64,000 nucleotides of DNA, taken from contig DATAGP010000015.1 of NCBI GenBank assembly GCA_036263655.1, forward strand, positions 10,423 to 74,422, written 5' to 3'. Origin of the DNA: Schlegelella_A sp036263655. Lineage in GTDB: Bacteria; Pseudomonadota; Gammaproteobacteria; Burkholderiales; Burkholderiaceae_C. Positions 43,546 to 52,426 of the stretch are shown here, in pieces (position 1 is the stretch's first letter; each line of letters begins with the position of its first letter). The notes beneath the pieces were generated by a model that saw only the letters and a program-made list of their open reading frames with translations, searched no databases and was not told the origin of the DNA. The translations under genes were made by a program, and so were the position numbers.

Positions 43546-44005
43546 GGTGCCGGGCCCGCGCCGCACGCGGCCGGCGCTGACCCTGTCGCTGCAGCTCGCC
43601 GACGCGCGGCACCGGGACATCGTGACGCGGGCCCGCGTCGCCCGCTGGATCCGCGCCGCGCTCGCGGCGCCTGCGGAAATCACGGTCCGGATCGTCGGCG
43701 AGGACGAAGGTCGCCGCCTGAACCAGGCCTGGCGCGGCAAGGACGCAGCGACCAACGTGCTGACCTTCGCCTACGACGAGGGTCCCGCGGTCCACGCCGA
43801 CCTCGTGCTCTGCGCGCCGGTCGTGGAGAGCGAAGCGCGCGCACAGGAGCGCAGCCTGGAGGCGCACTACGCCCACCTGCTCGTGCACGGGACCCTCCAC
43901 GCGCAAGGGCTCGACCACGAGAGCGACGCCGAGGCCGAGGCCATGGAAGCCCGCGAGACGGCGATTCTGGCCGGGCTCGGGTTTGCCGATCCCTACGCCG
44001 GCTGA
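43517..44005 (+). CDS. ybeY: Endoribonuclease YbeY, 162 aa
   Basis: Zinc-dependent single-strand endoribonuclease that matures 16S rRNA 3' ends and supports ribosome quality control. Zinc ligands His124, His128 and His134 are in HGTLHAQGLDH. ATNVLTFAY is the conserved core strand. ATG 43517 overlaps phoH by 29 bases; a GTG at 43547 just after the phoH stop is an alternative start. Confidence 0.92.
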   Translation: MGRPAKRVPEVPGPRRTRPALTLSLQLADARHRDIVTRARVARWIRAALAAPAEITVRIVGEDEGRRLNQAWRGKDAATNVLTFAYDEGPAVHADLVLCAPVVESEARAQERSLEAHYAHLLVHGTLHAQGLDHESDAEAEAMEARETAILAGLGFADPYAG

Positions 44006-44898
44006 CGCGCCGGCCACATGACCGACGCGATCGCGATCAGCACGAGGACGATCGCCGCCCCGTCCTGCCAGTGCAGCTGCTCGTCGAGGAACCAGGCGCC
44101 GGACAGCGTGCCGAGCACCGGGATCAGCATCACCGACATGCTCGAGGCGATCGGCGGCAGGTTGCGGGCCAGGATGAGCCAGATCGGCTGGGCGAAGCCG
44201 AAGGTGACAATGGCGTTGTAGGCGATGGCGCCGGCGACGACGGGGCTCGGGACGGTCCAGCGATCGCGCTCGAAGAGCACGGTCCAGGCGGTCATCGCCA
44301 GGGTGGCGAGGAACGTCATCCAGAACACGATCGCGAGCGTCGGCGCCTCGATGCGCGTGCGCCGCATCTGTTGCGTGCCGAGCGCCCAGGTGGCCGCGGC
44401 GACGAGCATGCCGACCGCTGCCCAGGGGCTGCCGGTGAGCGTGTCCACCTCGTGCCACAGCAGCAGCGAGACGCCGATGGCGGCGGCGACGATGCCGGCG
44501 ATGTGCCGGCTGCGCAGCCGCTCGTTGAAGACCGCCACGCCCCAGAGCGCGGAGAAGATCGGCATCGTGTAGCCGAGGATCGCCGTCCGCCCCGACGAGA
44601 GCGCCTGCACCGCGATGATGGCGAGCACGTGCCAGACCAGCATGTTGGTAAGGGTGAGGATGCCGAGTTCGCGCCAGTCGTTGCGCGCGACCCGGAAGGA
44701 GATCTTCTGCACGCGCAGCACCAGCCAGAGGACGGGCAGGCCGAACCACATCGACAGGGCGCGGAAGCCGAGCGGCGCGAAGTCGGTGACGCCGGTCTTC
44801 ATCACCGGCCAGTTGAAGCCCCAGGTGATGGTGAGGATGGCGAGAAACGCGTACTGCCTGCGGCTGAACGCGAAATCGCTCGACGGCGACGTGCTCAG
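43993..44898 (-). CDS. EamA/DMT family transporter, about 301 aa
   Basis: Ten-TM drug/metabolite transporter with two EamA repeats (WGFNWPVMKTGVTDFAPLGFRALSMWFG and AAATWALGTQQMRR). No ATG, GTG or TTG precedes the first TM helix in frame; the likely start is CTG at 44898, overlapping the corA stop as CTGA. An initiation at a non-standard codon through translational coupling is inferred. Third gene of the hemB-corA-eamA unit; substrate unknown. Its 3' end overlaps the ybeY 3' end by 13 bases. Confidence 0.82.
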   Translation of the reverse strand: MSTSPSSDFAFSRRQYAFLAILTITWGFNWPVMKTGVTDFAPLGFRALSMWFGLPVLWLVLRVQKISFRVARNDWRELGILTLTNMLVWHVLAIIAVQALSSGRTAILGYTMPIFSALWGVAVFNERLRSRHIAGIVAAAIGVSLLLWHEVDTLTGSPWAAVGMLVAAATWALGTQQMRRTRIEAPTLAIVFWMTFLATLAMTAWTVLFERDRWTVPSPVVAGAIAYNAIVTFGFAQPIWLILARNLPPIASSMSVMLIPVLGTLSGAWFLDEQLHWQDGAAIVLVLIAIASVMWPARQPA

Positions 44899-45995
44899 GA
44901 TCGACCCAGGTAGCGCTTGCGCCAGAAGTAGACGCTCATGCCCACGCCGAGCACGAGCATGATCGCGGCGGCGATCCAGAAGCCGGTGCGGCTGTGGATC
45001 AGGGGCAGGCCTTCGAAGTTCATGCCGAAGAAGCCGGTGACGAGGTTGAGCGGCAGGAAGATCGCCGTGAGCGTGGTCAGCGTCCGCATGATGGCGTTGG
45101 TGCGGTTGCTCTGCTCGGAAAAGTGGATCTGCACCGCCGTCTCCGACGACGACTCGAGCCGGCGCACGTGCGAGAGGACGCGCTCGATGTGCTCCAGCAC
45201 GTCGCGCGAGCGGACGCGCAGCGCCTCGCGCTCGCGCTGGGCCGCGGGGTCGCTCTCCTGCGGCCACTCCTCGAGCGCGTCGATCCATTCGACGATCGCC
45301 GCGCGCTGGTCCTCGCAGGTGTCCTCGAGCAGGTGCAGGGCATTGCGCCACTCGAGGAGGAGGTGCCACTGGCCGGGCCGGGCGCGCGGCGCGAACAGCT
45401 GCTGCTGGAGCTCCTCGATCTGCTTGCCGAGCAGGCGGCGCAGCTGCAGGTAGCTGTCGACCATGTGGTTGACCATGCGCAGCATCAGGTCCGGCGGGCT
45501 GACCGGCATGCGCAAGCCGGCGCGGCTCTCGATGCTCGCCGTCTGTCCCTGCAGCCGCTGGGCGAAGTACTCGCGCACCTGGCAGTCGGTGGGGTGCACG
45601 CTCAGCAGGATGCGGTCGAACACGACGAAGCCCACGGCGCTGGTCTGGATGACTTGGCTGAGGGCCGCGGCGCCGCTGCCCGCAGGCTTCGCCTCCTCGC
45701 CGTTGTCGGCGGGGACGACCGCGGTCAGGCGCCGGAACACCAGCAGGTCGTAGGTCGAGGTGTAGTCGAAGCTCGACGGAAACTGACGGTTCAGCAGATC
45801 GAGGACGTGCAGCTCGAACAGGCTCGCGCCGGTGGTCGCCTGCAGGAAAGCCTGCAGCTCGGCGATCGAGGATTCCAGGGCCGCCCGCGTCGTCGCGACC
45901 CACAGGTAGCCCTTCTCGGGCAGCCGGTCGGGCGGGGTCTGGAGCTCGGTGAACTGGTCGCCGACGATGTGAAAGACGCGGACGGCCTTCGGCAT
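44895..45995 (-). CDS. corA: CorA family magnesium/divalent cation transporter, 366 aa
   Basis: Large cytoplasmic N-terminal domain, long helical stalk (RSRDVLEHIERVLSHVRRLE region) and two C-terminal TM helices. The selectivity motif GMN is at 324-326 (GFFGMNFEG), followed by the charged cytoplasmic tail WRKRYLGRS. Start ATG 45995 lies 5 bases after the hemB stop, so it belongs to the hemB transcript; magnesium or zinc supply for HemB is a possible link. Confidence 0.9.
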   Translation of the reverse strand: MPKAVRVFHIVGDQFTELQTPPDRLPEKGYLWVATTRAALESSIAELQAFLQATTGASLFELHVLDLLNRQFPSSFDYTSTYDLLVFRRLTAVVPADNGEEAKPAGSGAAALSQVIQTSAVGFVVFDRILLSVHPTDCQVREYFAQRLQGQTASIESRAGLRMPVSPPDLMLRMVNHMVDSYLQLRRLLGKQIEELQQQLFAPRARPGQWHLLLEWRNALHLLEDTCEDQRAAIVEWIDALEEWPQESDPAAQREREALRVRSRDVLEHIERVLSHVRRLESSSETAVQIHFSEQSNRTNAIMRTLTTLTAIFLPLNLVTGFFGMNFEGLPLIHSRTGFWIAAAIMLVLGVGMSVYFWRKRYLGRS

Positions 45996-46000
45996 GGGCG

Positions 46001-47008
46001 TCAGCGTGCGTGCTTGAGGGACCGCGCGGCTTCCAGTGCGAAGTAGCTCAGGACGCCGTCGGCCCCGGCGCGCTTGAACGCGGCCAGCGCTTCCATGACG
46101 GCGGCGTCGTGGTCCAGCCAGCCGTTGAGCGCGGCGGCCTTCACCATCGCGTACTCGCCGCTCACCTGGTAGGCGAAGGTGGGGACGCGGAACTCCTCCT
46201 TGACGCGGCGGACGATGTCGAGGTACGGCAGGCCGGGCTTGACCATCACCATGTCGGCGCCTTCGGCGAGGTCGAGGGCGACTTCGCGCAAGGCCTCGTC
46301 GCCGTTGCCCGGGTCCATCTGGTAGACCTTCTTGTTGCTCTTGCCGAGGTTGGCGGCCGAGCCCACGGCGTCGCGGAAGGGCCCGTAGAAGGCGCTGGCG
46401 TACTTGGCGCTGTAGGCCATGATCAGCGTGTGGATGCGGCCGCTCTCCTCGAGCGCCGAGCGGATCGCGCCGATGCGGCCGTCCATCATGTCGCTCGGCG
46501 CGACGATGTCGACCCCGGCCTCCGCCTGCACGAGGGCCTGCCGGGCGAGCACCGCCACCGTCTCGTCGTTGACGATGTAGCCGGTGTCGTCGAGCAGGCC
46601 ATCCTGGCCGTGCGAGGTGTAGGGGTCGAGCGCCACGTCGGTCATCAGGCCGAGCTCGGGAAAGCGCTTCTTCAGCTCGCGCACGACGATCGGCACCAGG
46701 CCCTTGTCGTTCAGCGCCTCGCGCCCGTCGTCGGTCTTCAGCGACGGCTCGAGCACCGGGAAGAGGGCCAGCACCGGGATGCCGAGCGCCACGCATTCCT
46801 CGGCCACGGGGTAGAGGCGATCGAGGCTGACGCGCTGCACGCCCGGCATCGAAGCGACGTCCTGGGTCTTGCCCTCGCCCTCGAGCACGAAGACGGGAAG
46901 GATGAGGTCGCGCGCCGTGACGGTGGACTCGCGGACCAGATCCCGGCTCCAGGGATGGCGGCGCAGGCGCCGCGGACGGCTGGCGGGGAAGGGCGGCGGT
47001 GTCTGCAC
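46001..47008 (-). CDS. hemB: Delta-aminolevulinic acid dehydratase (porphobilinogen synthase), 335 aa
   Basis: Condenses two 5-aminolevulinate molecules to porphobilinogen in heme biosynthesis. Active-site lysines lie in YSAKYASAFYGPFRDAVGS and MVKPGLPYLD. The region around DVALDPYTSHGQDG has Asp instead of the Cys triad, pointing to the magnesium-dependent bacterial type. GTG start, with a TAGAAT element 6 bases upstream. Divergent from hemJ, another heme gene. Confidence 0.95.
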   Translation of the reverse strand: MQTPPPFPASRPRRLRRHPWSRDLVRESTVTARDLILPVFVLEGEGKTQDVASMPGVQRVSLDRLYPVAEECVALGIPVLALFPVLEPSLKTDDGREALNDKGLVPIVVRELKKRFPELGLMTDVALDPYTSHGQDGLLDDTGYIVNDETVAVLARQALVQAEAGVDIVAPSDMMDGRIGAIRSALEESGRIHTLIMAYSAKYASAFYGPFRDAVGSAANLGKSNKKVYQMDPGNGDEALREVALDLAEGADMVMVKPGLPYLDIVRRVKEEFRVPTFAYQVSGEYAMVKAAALNGWLDHDAAVMEALAAFKRAGADGVLSYFALEAARSLKHAR

Positions 47009-47014
47009 GCGTCG

Positions 47015-47020
47015 ATTCTA
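47015..47020 (-). promoter_or_regulatory. -10 element of hemB
   Basis: TAGAAT on the minus strand, 6 bases before the GTG start; no Shine-Dalgarno. Confidence 0.45.
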
Positions 47021-47069
47021 GGCAAGCGGTCGACGTGGTCGGCGGGCACGGACACGCGGGAGCGCCGCC

Positions 47070-47075
47070 GATAAT
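47070..47075 (+). promoter_or_regulatory. -10 element of hemJ
   Basis: GATAAT, 7 bases before the hemJ ATG. Together with the hemB element it forms a compact 74-base divergent heme promoter region. Confidence 0.5.
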
Positions 47076-47082
47076 CCCAGGC

Positions 47083-47523
47083 ATGGGTTCATCGTTCCTG
47101 TGGGTGAAGGCGCTGCATGTCGTCTTCGTGGCCAGCTGGTTTGCCGGTCTCTTCTACCTCCCCCGTCTCTTCATGAACCTCGTGACCGTCCCCGCCGACA
47201 GCCATGCCGAGCGCGAGCGGCTGCTGATGATGGCGCGCAAGCTCTACCGCTTCATGAGCCTGCTGATGGTGCCGGCCATCGCGCTCGGCCTCGTCCTCTG
47301 GCTCGGCTATGGGGTCGGCAAGGGGCCGCAGAACTACTGGCTGCACGCCAAGGTCGCGCTGGTGGTCGGGGCCGTGGGCTACCACCACGCCTGCCGCTCG
47401 CTGCTGCGCAAGTTCGAGGAATTCGCGAACGTGCGCAGCGAGCGCTGGTTCCGCGTCTTCAACGAGTCCGCGGTGCTCCTCTTTACGGCCATCGTCGTGC
47501 TCGTCGTCGTCAAGCCGTTCTGA
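47083..47523 (+). CDS. hemJ: Protoporphyrinogen oxidase HemJ (CopD-like), 146 aa
   Basis: Four-TM membrane protein of the HemJ family, which oxidises protoporphyrinogen IX in bacteria lacking HemG and HemY. Conserved His in VKALHVVFVASWFAGLFYLPRLF, and Lys in WLHAKVALVV, are visible. Length matches (~140-150 aa). Divergent from hemB. The VanZ gene starts directly after its stop codon. Confidence 0.88.
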   Translation: MGSSFLWVKALHVVFVASWFAGLFYLPRLFMNLVTVPADSHAERERLLMMARKLYRFMSLLMVPAIALGLVLWLGYGVGKGPQNYWLHAKVALVVGAVGYHHACRSLLRKFEEFANVRSERWFRVFNESAVLLFTAIVVLVVVKPF

Positions 47524-48711
47524 ATGGATTCCCGGCGCCCGGCGGGCGCTCAGCCGGACTCCCGCGCGGCGCCGCCGCGCCACCGCAGCTCCGCCGTGCC
47601 GCTGGCCTGGATGTACGCGGCGCTCATCGTCTACGCCAGCCTCTATCCCTTCGACGCCTGGCGCAATCCGGCGGTCGGGCCGCTCGACTTCCTGGTCGCG
47701 CCATGGCCGCGCTACTGGACCTGGTTCGACATCGTCTCCAATCTCTTCGGCTACCTGCCCCTCGGCGCGCTCGTCTTCGTGGCGCTGGTGCGGATCGGCC
47801 GCGGCACGGCGTCCGCGGTGTGGGGCACCCTCGCTGCGGGCGCGCTGCTCGCGCTCTCCATGGAGGTGCTGCAGAACTATCTGCCGCGGCGCGTCCCCTC
47901 GACGCTCGACCTCGGCCTCAACGTCGTCGGCGCCGGGCTCGGCGCGGCCCTCGGCGTCGCCCTGCACCTGAGCGGCGGCATCGCCCAGTGGCAGAAGGCA
48001 CGCGAGCGCTGGTTCGTGTCCCGCAGCGCCGGCGGACTCGCGCTGCTCGTGCTGTGGCCCGTGGCCCTGCTGTTCCCGACGGCGGTGCCGTTCGGGCTCG
48101 GCCACTTCCTGACGCGGGCCCAGCCGGTGATCGTCGGCATCCTGCAGGGCACGCCGGCGGAGGCCTGGACCGCGGCGTGGCTGCCGGCCGGGCCGGTCGC
48201 CGGCGGCGCGGCGACACCGCTGACGCCGGCGACGGAGCTGTCGATCATCGTCCTCGGGCTGCTGGCGCCCTGCCTGGTCGCCTTCACCATCGCGGCGCGC
48301 GGCTGGCGACGGATGGTCCTGGTCGTCGGCACCGTCGCCGTGGGCGCGGCAACGACGACGCTCTCGACGGCGCTGAACTTCGGCCCCGGCCATGCCTTCG
48401 CCTGGACCACGCCGCAGGCGCTGCAGGCGCTCGGGGTCGGCGCCATCGCCGCGGCGCTGCTCAGCCTGGTGCCGCGGCGGGTCGCCGCGGGCATCGGGCT
48501 CATGGCCCTGACGGCGCTCCTCATGCTCGTCGCCCAGGCGCCCGACGACCCGTATTTCGCGCAAAGCCTGCAGGGCTGGGAGCAAGGCCGCTTCATCCGC
48601 TTCCATGGCGCGGCGCAGTGGGTCGGCTGGGTCTGGCCCTATGCGGCGCTGGTCTACCTGCTCGCGCGGCTGGCCGCGCGCGAGCCGCGTGACATCGCGA
48701 CGCGCTTCTAG
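47524..48711 (+). CDS. VanZ family membrane protein, 395 aa
   Basis: Membrane protein with about ten TM segments. N-terminal VanZ-like domain (~28-145) has SLYPFDAWRNP, FDIVSNLFGYLPLGALVF and SMEVLQNYLPRRVPSTLDLGLNVVGAGLG. The second half is a further set of hydrophobic helices without a recognised domain, so the protein is longer than plain VanZ. Function in non-glycopeptide-resistant bacteria is unknown. ATG immediately follows the hemJ stop. Confidence 0.8.
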   Translation: MDSRRPAGAQPDSRAAPPRHRSSAVPLAWMYAALIVYASLYPFDAWRNPAVGPLDFLVAPWPRYWTWFDIVSNLFGYLPLGALVFVALVRIGRGTASAVWGTLAAGALLALSMEVLQNYLPRRVPSTLDLGLNVVGAGLGAALGVALHLSGGIAQWQKARERWFVSRSAGGLALLVLWPVALLFPTAVPFGLGHFLTRAQPVIVGILQGTPAEAWTAAWLPAGPVAGGAATPLTPATELSIIVLGLLAPCLVAFTIAARGWRRMVLVVGTVAVGAATTTLSTALNFGPGHAFAWTTPQALQALGVGAIAAALLSLVPRRVAAGIGLMALTALLMLVAQAPDDPYFAQSLQGWEQGRFIRFHGAAQWVGWVWPYAALVYLLARLAAREPRDIATRF

Positions 48712-48714
48712 AAT
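48709..48714 (+). promoter_or_regulatory. -10 element of the 2Fe-2S protein gene
   Basis: TAGAAT, overlapping the VanZ stop codon, 7 bases before the GTG start at 48722; no Shine-Dalgarno. A leaderless transcript inside the gene string is inferred. Confidence 0.4.
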
Positions 48715-48721
48715 CGAGCAG

Positions 48722-49048
48722 GTGAGCTACTACGAGCGGCATGTGTTCTTCTGCCTCAACGAGCGCGACAAGGGCGAGGACTCCTGCGCCCGCCACGGCG
48801 CCAAGGACGGCTTCGAGCGCTGCAAGTCGCGGGTGAAGAAGGAAGGCCTCTCGGGTCCCGGCAAGGTGCGCGTGAACAAGGCCGGCTGCCTCGACCGCTG
48901 TGCCGGCGGGCCGGTCGCCGTGGTCTACCCCGAGGGCACCTGGTACAGCTATGTCGACGAGAGCGACATCGACGAGATCGTCGACTCGCACCTCAAGAAC
49001 GGAACGATCGTCGAGCGATTGCTGCTGCCGCCCGGCGTCGGGCGCTGA
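48722..49048 (+). CDS. (2Fe-2S) thioredoxin-like ferredoxin, 108 aa
   Basis: Small thioredoxin-fold ferredoxin. Cysteines at 11, 22, 34, 56 and 60; the pairs C11/C22 and C56/C60 (CLDRC) match the C-x10-C and CxxxC ligand arrangement. VYPEGTWYSYVDE follows as usual. Starts at GTG 48722. Its stop overlaps the next ATG by one base. Redox partner unknown. Confidence 0.87.
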   Translation: MSYYERHVFFCLNERDKGEDSCARHGAKDGFERCKSRVKKEGLSGPGKVRVNKAGCLDRCAGGPVAVVYPEGTWYSYVDESDIDEIVDSHLKNGTIVERLLLPPGVGR

Positions 49049-49686
49049 TGAGCCCGCGCACCTCGCGCGAGAGCGTGGCGGGACCGGCTGGACGCATCGA
49101 ATGCGCGATCGATCGCCCCGAGGCGCCCTCGCGCGGCCTGGCGCTCGTCTGCCATCCGCATCCGCAGTTCGGCGGCACGCTGGACAACAAGGTCGTGCAG
49201 ACCGTGGCCCGCGCCTTCCTGCAGCTCGGCTGGACCAGCGTGCGCTTCAACTTCCGCGGCGTCGGCCAGTCGGAAGGCGTGTGGGACGAGGGCGTGGGCG
49301 AGGTCGAGGATGCCCTGGCCGTGCTCGCCGCCTGGCGGGGTCGCCCCGAGCTCGCGCCGCTGCCGTTCTGCCTGGCCGGGTTCTCCTTCGGCGGCTTCGT
49401 CGCCGCCGAGGTCGCGCATCGGCTGCCCGAAGGCGCCAAGCCGCGGCGCATCGTCCTGGTCGGCCCGTCGACCGAGAAGCAGGCGGTGCCTGCGGTGCCG
49501 GCCGACACGGTCGTCGTGCAGGGCGAGACCGACGACGTCGTTCCGCTCGCGGCGACGCTGGCCTGGGCCCGGCCGCAGATGCTGCCGGTGATCGTGTTCC
49601 CGGGCGTCGGTCATTTCTTCCATGGGCGGCTCGGGCTGCTGAAAAGCGTCATCGTCCGTGAACTGCACGACCTCCATCCGGTCTGA
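49048..49686 (+). CDS. Alpha/beta hydrolase, 212 aa
   Basis: Small cytoplasmic alpha/beta hydrolase. Nucleophile elbow GFSFGG (Ser113), acid in GETDDVVP (Asp162 or 163), His189 in GVGHFFHG. Early motif CHPHPQFGGTLDNKVV and NFRGVGQSEG match the dienelactone hydrolase-like/YfhR-type group frequent in betaproteobacteria. Substrate unknown. Coupled to the ferredoxin gene. Confidence 0.85.
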   Translation: MSPRTSRESVAGPAGRIECAIDRPEAPSRGLALVCHPHPQFGGTLDNKVVQTVARAFLQLGWTSVRFNFRGVGQSEGVWDEGVGEVEDALAVLAAWRGRPELAPLPFCLAGFSFGGFVAAEVAHRLPEGAKPRRIVLVGPSTEKQAVPAVPADTVVVQGETDDVVPLAATLAWARPQMLPVIVFPGVGHFFHGRLGLLKSVIVRELHDLHPV

Positions 49687-49723
49687 CGTGCTGCGCCTGA
49701 GGTTCCTCTTTCCACCTTCTTCC

Positions 49724-50923
49724 ATGTCTCCCATGCCGTTGTCGTCATTCCTGCTCAAGCGCGTGCTTCTGGCCGTGTTCGTGGTCCCCCTCGCCTTCGC
49801 CGCCACGGCGCAGGCGCCGCAGCCTCCGGAGGTGGCGGCGAAGAGCTACCTGGTCCTCGACGTGACCACCAACCAGACGCTCGCGGAGCGCGACGCGGAT
49901 GCGCCCGTGGACCCGGCCTCGCTGACGAAGCTGATGACGGCGTACGTCGTCTTCGCCGCCCTGCGCGACAAGAAGCTGACGCTTGAGCAGACGCTGCCGG
50001 TCTCGAGCCGCGCCTGGGCCGAGCGCAAGGGCGGCGGGTCGCTGATGTTCATCGACACGACGATGACGCCGAAGGTCGACGAGCTGCTGCGCGGCCTGAT
50101 CGTGCAAAGCGGCAACGACGCGGCGGTGGCCCTGGCCGAGGGGGTCGGCGGCACGGTCGAGCTGTTCGTCGACATGATGAACCGCCAGGCGCAGGCCTTC
50201 GGGCTCAGGAACACGACCTTCAAGAACGTCGCCGGCCTGACGCAGCCGGGCCACCGCAGCTCGGCGCGCGACATCGCGATCGTCGCCTCGCGCATCATCA
50301 AGGACTTCCCCGAGTACTTCCCCTACTACTCGGTGAAGGAGTACAAGTACAACAACATCACCCAGCCGAACCGCAACCTGCTGCTTCGGCGCGACCCCTC
50401 CGTCGACGGCATGAAGACGGGCTACACCGAGGCCGCCGGCTACTGCCTGCTGGCGACCGCGCAGCGCGAGTTCCCGAACCTCGGCAGCACGGGCGGCGCG
50501 GGCAAGCGGCGCATCCTCACCGTCGTGCTCAACACCACCTCCATGGAGGCGCGAGCGAACGAGAGCCAGAAGCTCCTCAACTGGGGCTTCCAGGCCTTCG
50601 ACACCGTGCGCCTGTTCGACGACGGCAAGGCGGCGGTGACGACGCCGGTGTGGAAGGGCGCCGTCAACGAGGCCAAGCTGGGGCCGGCGTCGGCGCTCTT
50701 CGTCAGCGTGCCCAAGGGCGACGGCGGCAAGCTGCAGACCAAGGTCGAGCGCACCGACCCCCTCGTGGCGCCCCTGGCCAAGGGTCAGCGCGTCGGCACG
50801 ATCAAGGTCACCACGCCGGCCGGGACGCCGGTCGCCGAGGTGCCGCTGGTGGTCCTGGAGGCGGTGGAGCAGGCCGGCATCTTCGGCCGTGCGTGGGACG
50901 CCATCCGGCTCTGGGTGAAGTAG
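49724..50923 (+). CDS. dacC: D-alanyl-D-alanine carboxypeptidase (PBP5/6 type), 399 aa
   Basis: Penicillin-binding protein that trims the fifth residue of peptidoglycan stem peptides. Signal peptide to about ATAQA; mature domain with SxxK (S66-LT-K69), SxN (S129-G-N131) and KTG (K231), then the C-terminal beta domain and an amphipathic anchor AGIFGRAWDAIRLWVK. ATG 49724 chosen; ATG 49733 is also possible. A D-amino acid aminotransferase follows in the same direction. Confidence 0.92.
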   Translation: MSPMPLSSFLLKRVLLAVFVVPLAFAATAQAPQPPEVAAKSYLVLDVTTNQTLAERDADAPVDPASLTKLMTAYVVFAALRDKKLTLEQTLPVSSRAWAERKGGGSLMFIDTTMTPKVDELLRGLIVQSGNDAAVALAEGVGGTVELFVDMMNRQAQAFGLRNTTFKNVAGLTQPGHRSSARDIAIVASRIIKDFPEYFPYYSVKEYKYNNITQPNRNLLLRRDPSVDGMKTGYTEAAGYCLLATAQREFPNLGSTGGAGKRRILTVVLNTTSMEARANESQKLLNWGFQAFDTVRLFDDGKAAVTTPVWKGAVNEAKLGPASALFVSVPKGDGGKLQTKVERTDPLVAPLAKGQRVGTIKVTTPAGTPVAEVPLVVLEAVEQAGIFGRAWDAIRLWVK

Positions 50924-50951
50924 CCACAATCGGCCGATCCGCGGAGGCCCC

Positions 50952-51842
50952 ATGCCCACGACCCTGCCCGACACGCTCTGCTATCTGAACGGCGAGTACC
51001 ACCCGCTCAACCAGGCGAAGGTGTCCGTGCTCGACCGCGGCTTCATCTTCGGCGACGGCGTCTACGAGGTCGTGCCCGTCTACGCGCGCAAGATCTTCCG
51101 CTTCGACGAGCACATGGCGCGGCTGGCGCGCAACCTGGCCAAGCTGCGCATCGACAACCCGCATACGCGCGAGGAGTGGCTCGAGCGCTGCAGGAAGCTC
51201 ATCGAGGCGCTCGCCGAGCGGGGCGGCGCCACCCAGCAGCTGGTCTACATCCAGGTGACGCGCGGGGTCGCCTTGCGCGACCACGTCATGCCGCCCGGCA
51301 TCGTGCCCACCGTGTTCATGATGACCAGCCCCATGAAACCGGCCACGGGCGAGCAGCGCCACCACGGCGTCGCCTGCGTCAGCGCCCGCGATTTCCGCTG
51401 GGAGCGCGGCGACATCAAGAGCATCTCGCTGCTCGGCAACGTCCTGGCGCGGCAGATCTCGGCCGACCGCGACGCCCTCGAGACGATCATGTTCCGCGAC
51501 GGCTTCCTGACCGAGGCCTCCGGGTCGAACGTCTGGGTCGTCCACGAAGGCGCCGTGCTCGGCCCGCCGAAGAGCGAGCACCTCCTCGAAGGCATCCGCT
51601 ACGAGCTCATCCGCGAGCTGTGCGAGGAGCGCGGCATCGCCTTCAACCTGCGTCCGCTGCCCGAAGGGGAGGTGATCGCCGCCGACGAGATCCTGCTCAG
51701 CTCGGCCACCAAGGAGGTCCTCCCGGTGACCACCCTCGACGGCGAAGGCGTCGGCCATGGCGCGCTGCGCGGCAAGCCCGGACCGGTGTATGCCAAGCTC
51801 TACGAGGCCTACCAGCGCGCCAAGACGGAGCAATCGATCTGA
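50952..51842 (+). CDS. dat: D-amino acid aminotransferase, 296 aa
   Basis: Fold-type IV PLP aminotransferase. Catalytic Lys156 in GDIKSISLLGN; DRGFIFGDGVYEVVPVY near the start; FLTEASGSNVWVV and LSSATKEVLPVT bind the cofactor phosphate. Class IV enzymes also include branched-chain and aminodeoxychorismate enzymes, but the RGVALRDHVMP and FMMTSPM segments fit D-amino acid forms. Strong GGAGG Shine-Dalgarno. Probably supplies or recycles D-alanine and D-glutamate for the wall. Confidence 0.87.
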   Translation: MPTTLPDTLCYLNGEYHPLNQAKVSVLDRGFIFGDGVYEVVPVYARKIFRFDEHMARLARNLAKLRIDNPHTREEWLERCRKLIEALAERGGATQQLVYIQVTRGVALRDHVMPPGIVPTVFMMTSPMKPATGEQRHHGVACVSARDFRWERGDIKSISLLGNVLARQISADRDALETIMFRDGFLTEASGSNVWVVHEGAVLGPPKSEHLLEGIRYELIRELCEERGIAFNLRPLPEGEVIAADEILLSSATKEVLPVTTLDGEGVGHGALRGKPGPVYAKLYEAYQRAKTEQSI

Positions 51843-51910
51843 TGTTCCCCGTGCCGGCCGCGCGCCGGCCTTCATCCTCCCTCCTGCATCCAGACCCCAG
51901 GACGATCATC

Positions 51911-52426
51911 GTGAAGACTTCTCTCGCCCTCCTGACCGTGTCCTTCGCCGCGCTCGCGGGTTGTGCCAGCACGACCTCGACGACGACGACCTCCAGCGCC
52001 GCGCAGGCGCCCCTCGGCGCGGCGCCGGCCGCCGCGCCCGCACCGGCACCGGCGCCCGCCGCCGCGCCGGCGCAGGCCGGCAACGCGCCCAGCCCGTACG
52101 GCCCGACTCGCCGGGTCAAGTCGAAGGACGGGCGCTTCGAAGGCGAGATCGTCGGCGCCGTCGCGCCGGGAAGCCGGTTCGCGAAGCTGCAGATCGGCAT
52201 GACGCTCGAGGAGGTCACGGCCCTCATCGGCGCGCCCGACAACATGGTCCGCCACGAGACGGGCAAGCGCTGGATCCCCTTCTACTACGGCAACGACTCG
52301 CAGCGCCTGCAGGTCCTCTACCGGCGCGAGGGCTGCCTGACCTTCACCGGCGGCAACGTCTTCGGCGGCGGCGGCAACGAGCTGGTGCGCATCACGGCGA
52401 CGCAGCGCCAGGACTGCCTGAGCTGA
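51911..52426 (+). CDS. BamE/SmpA-like lipoprotein, 171 aa
   Basis: Lipoprotein signal VKTSLALLTVSFAALAGC with lipidation Cys18, then a Ser/Thr and Ala-Pro-rich linker (~19-60). The C-terminal domain (FAKLQIGMTLEEVTALIGAPDN..., YYGNDSQRLQVLY) has the SmpA/OmlA-like two-helix, three-strand pattern. GTG start 51911 chosen; an ATG at 51842 overlapping the dat stop is an alternative. Likely outer-membrane associated. Confidence 0.78.
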   Translation: MKTSLALLTVSFAALAGCASTTSTTTTSSAAQAPLGAAPAAAPAPAPAPAAAPAQAGNAPSPYGPTRRVKSKDGRFEGEIVGAVAPGSRFAKLQIGMTLEEVTALIGAPDNMVRHETGKRWIPFYYGNDSQRLQVLYRREGCLTFTGGNVFGGGGNELVRITATQRQDCLS

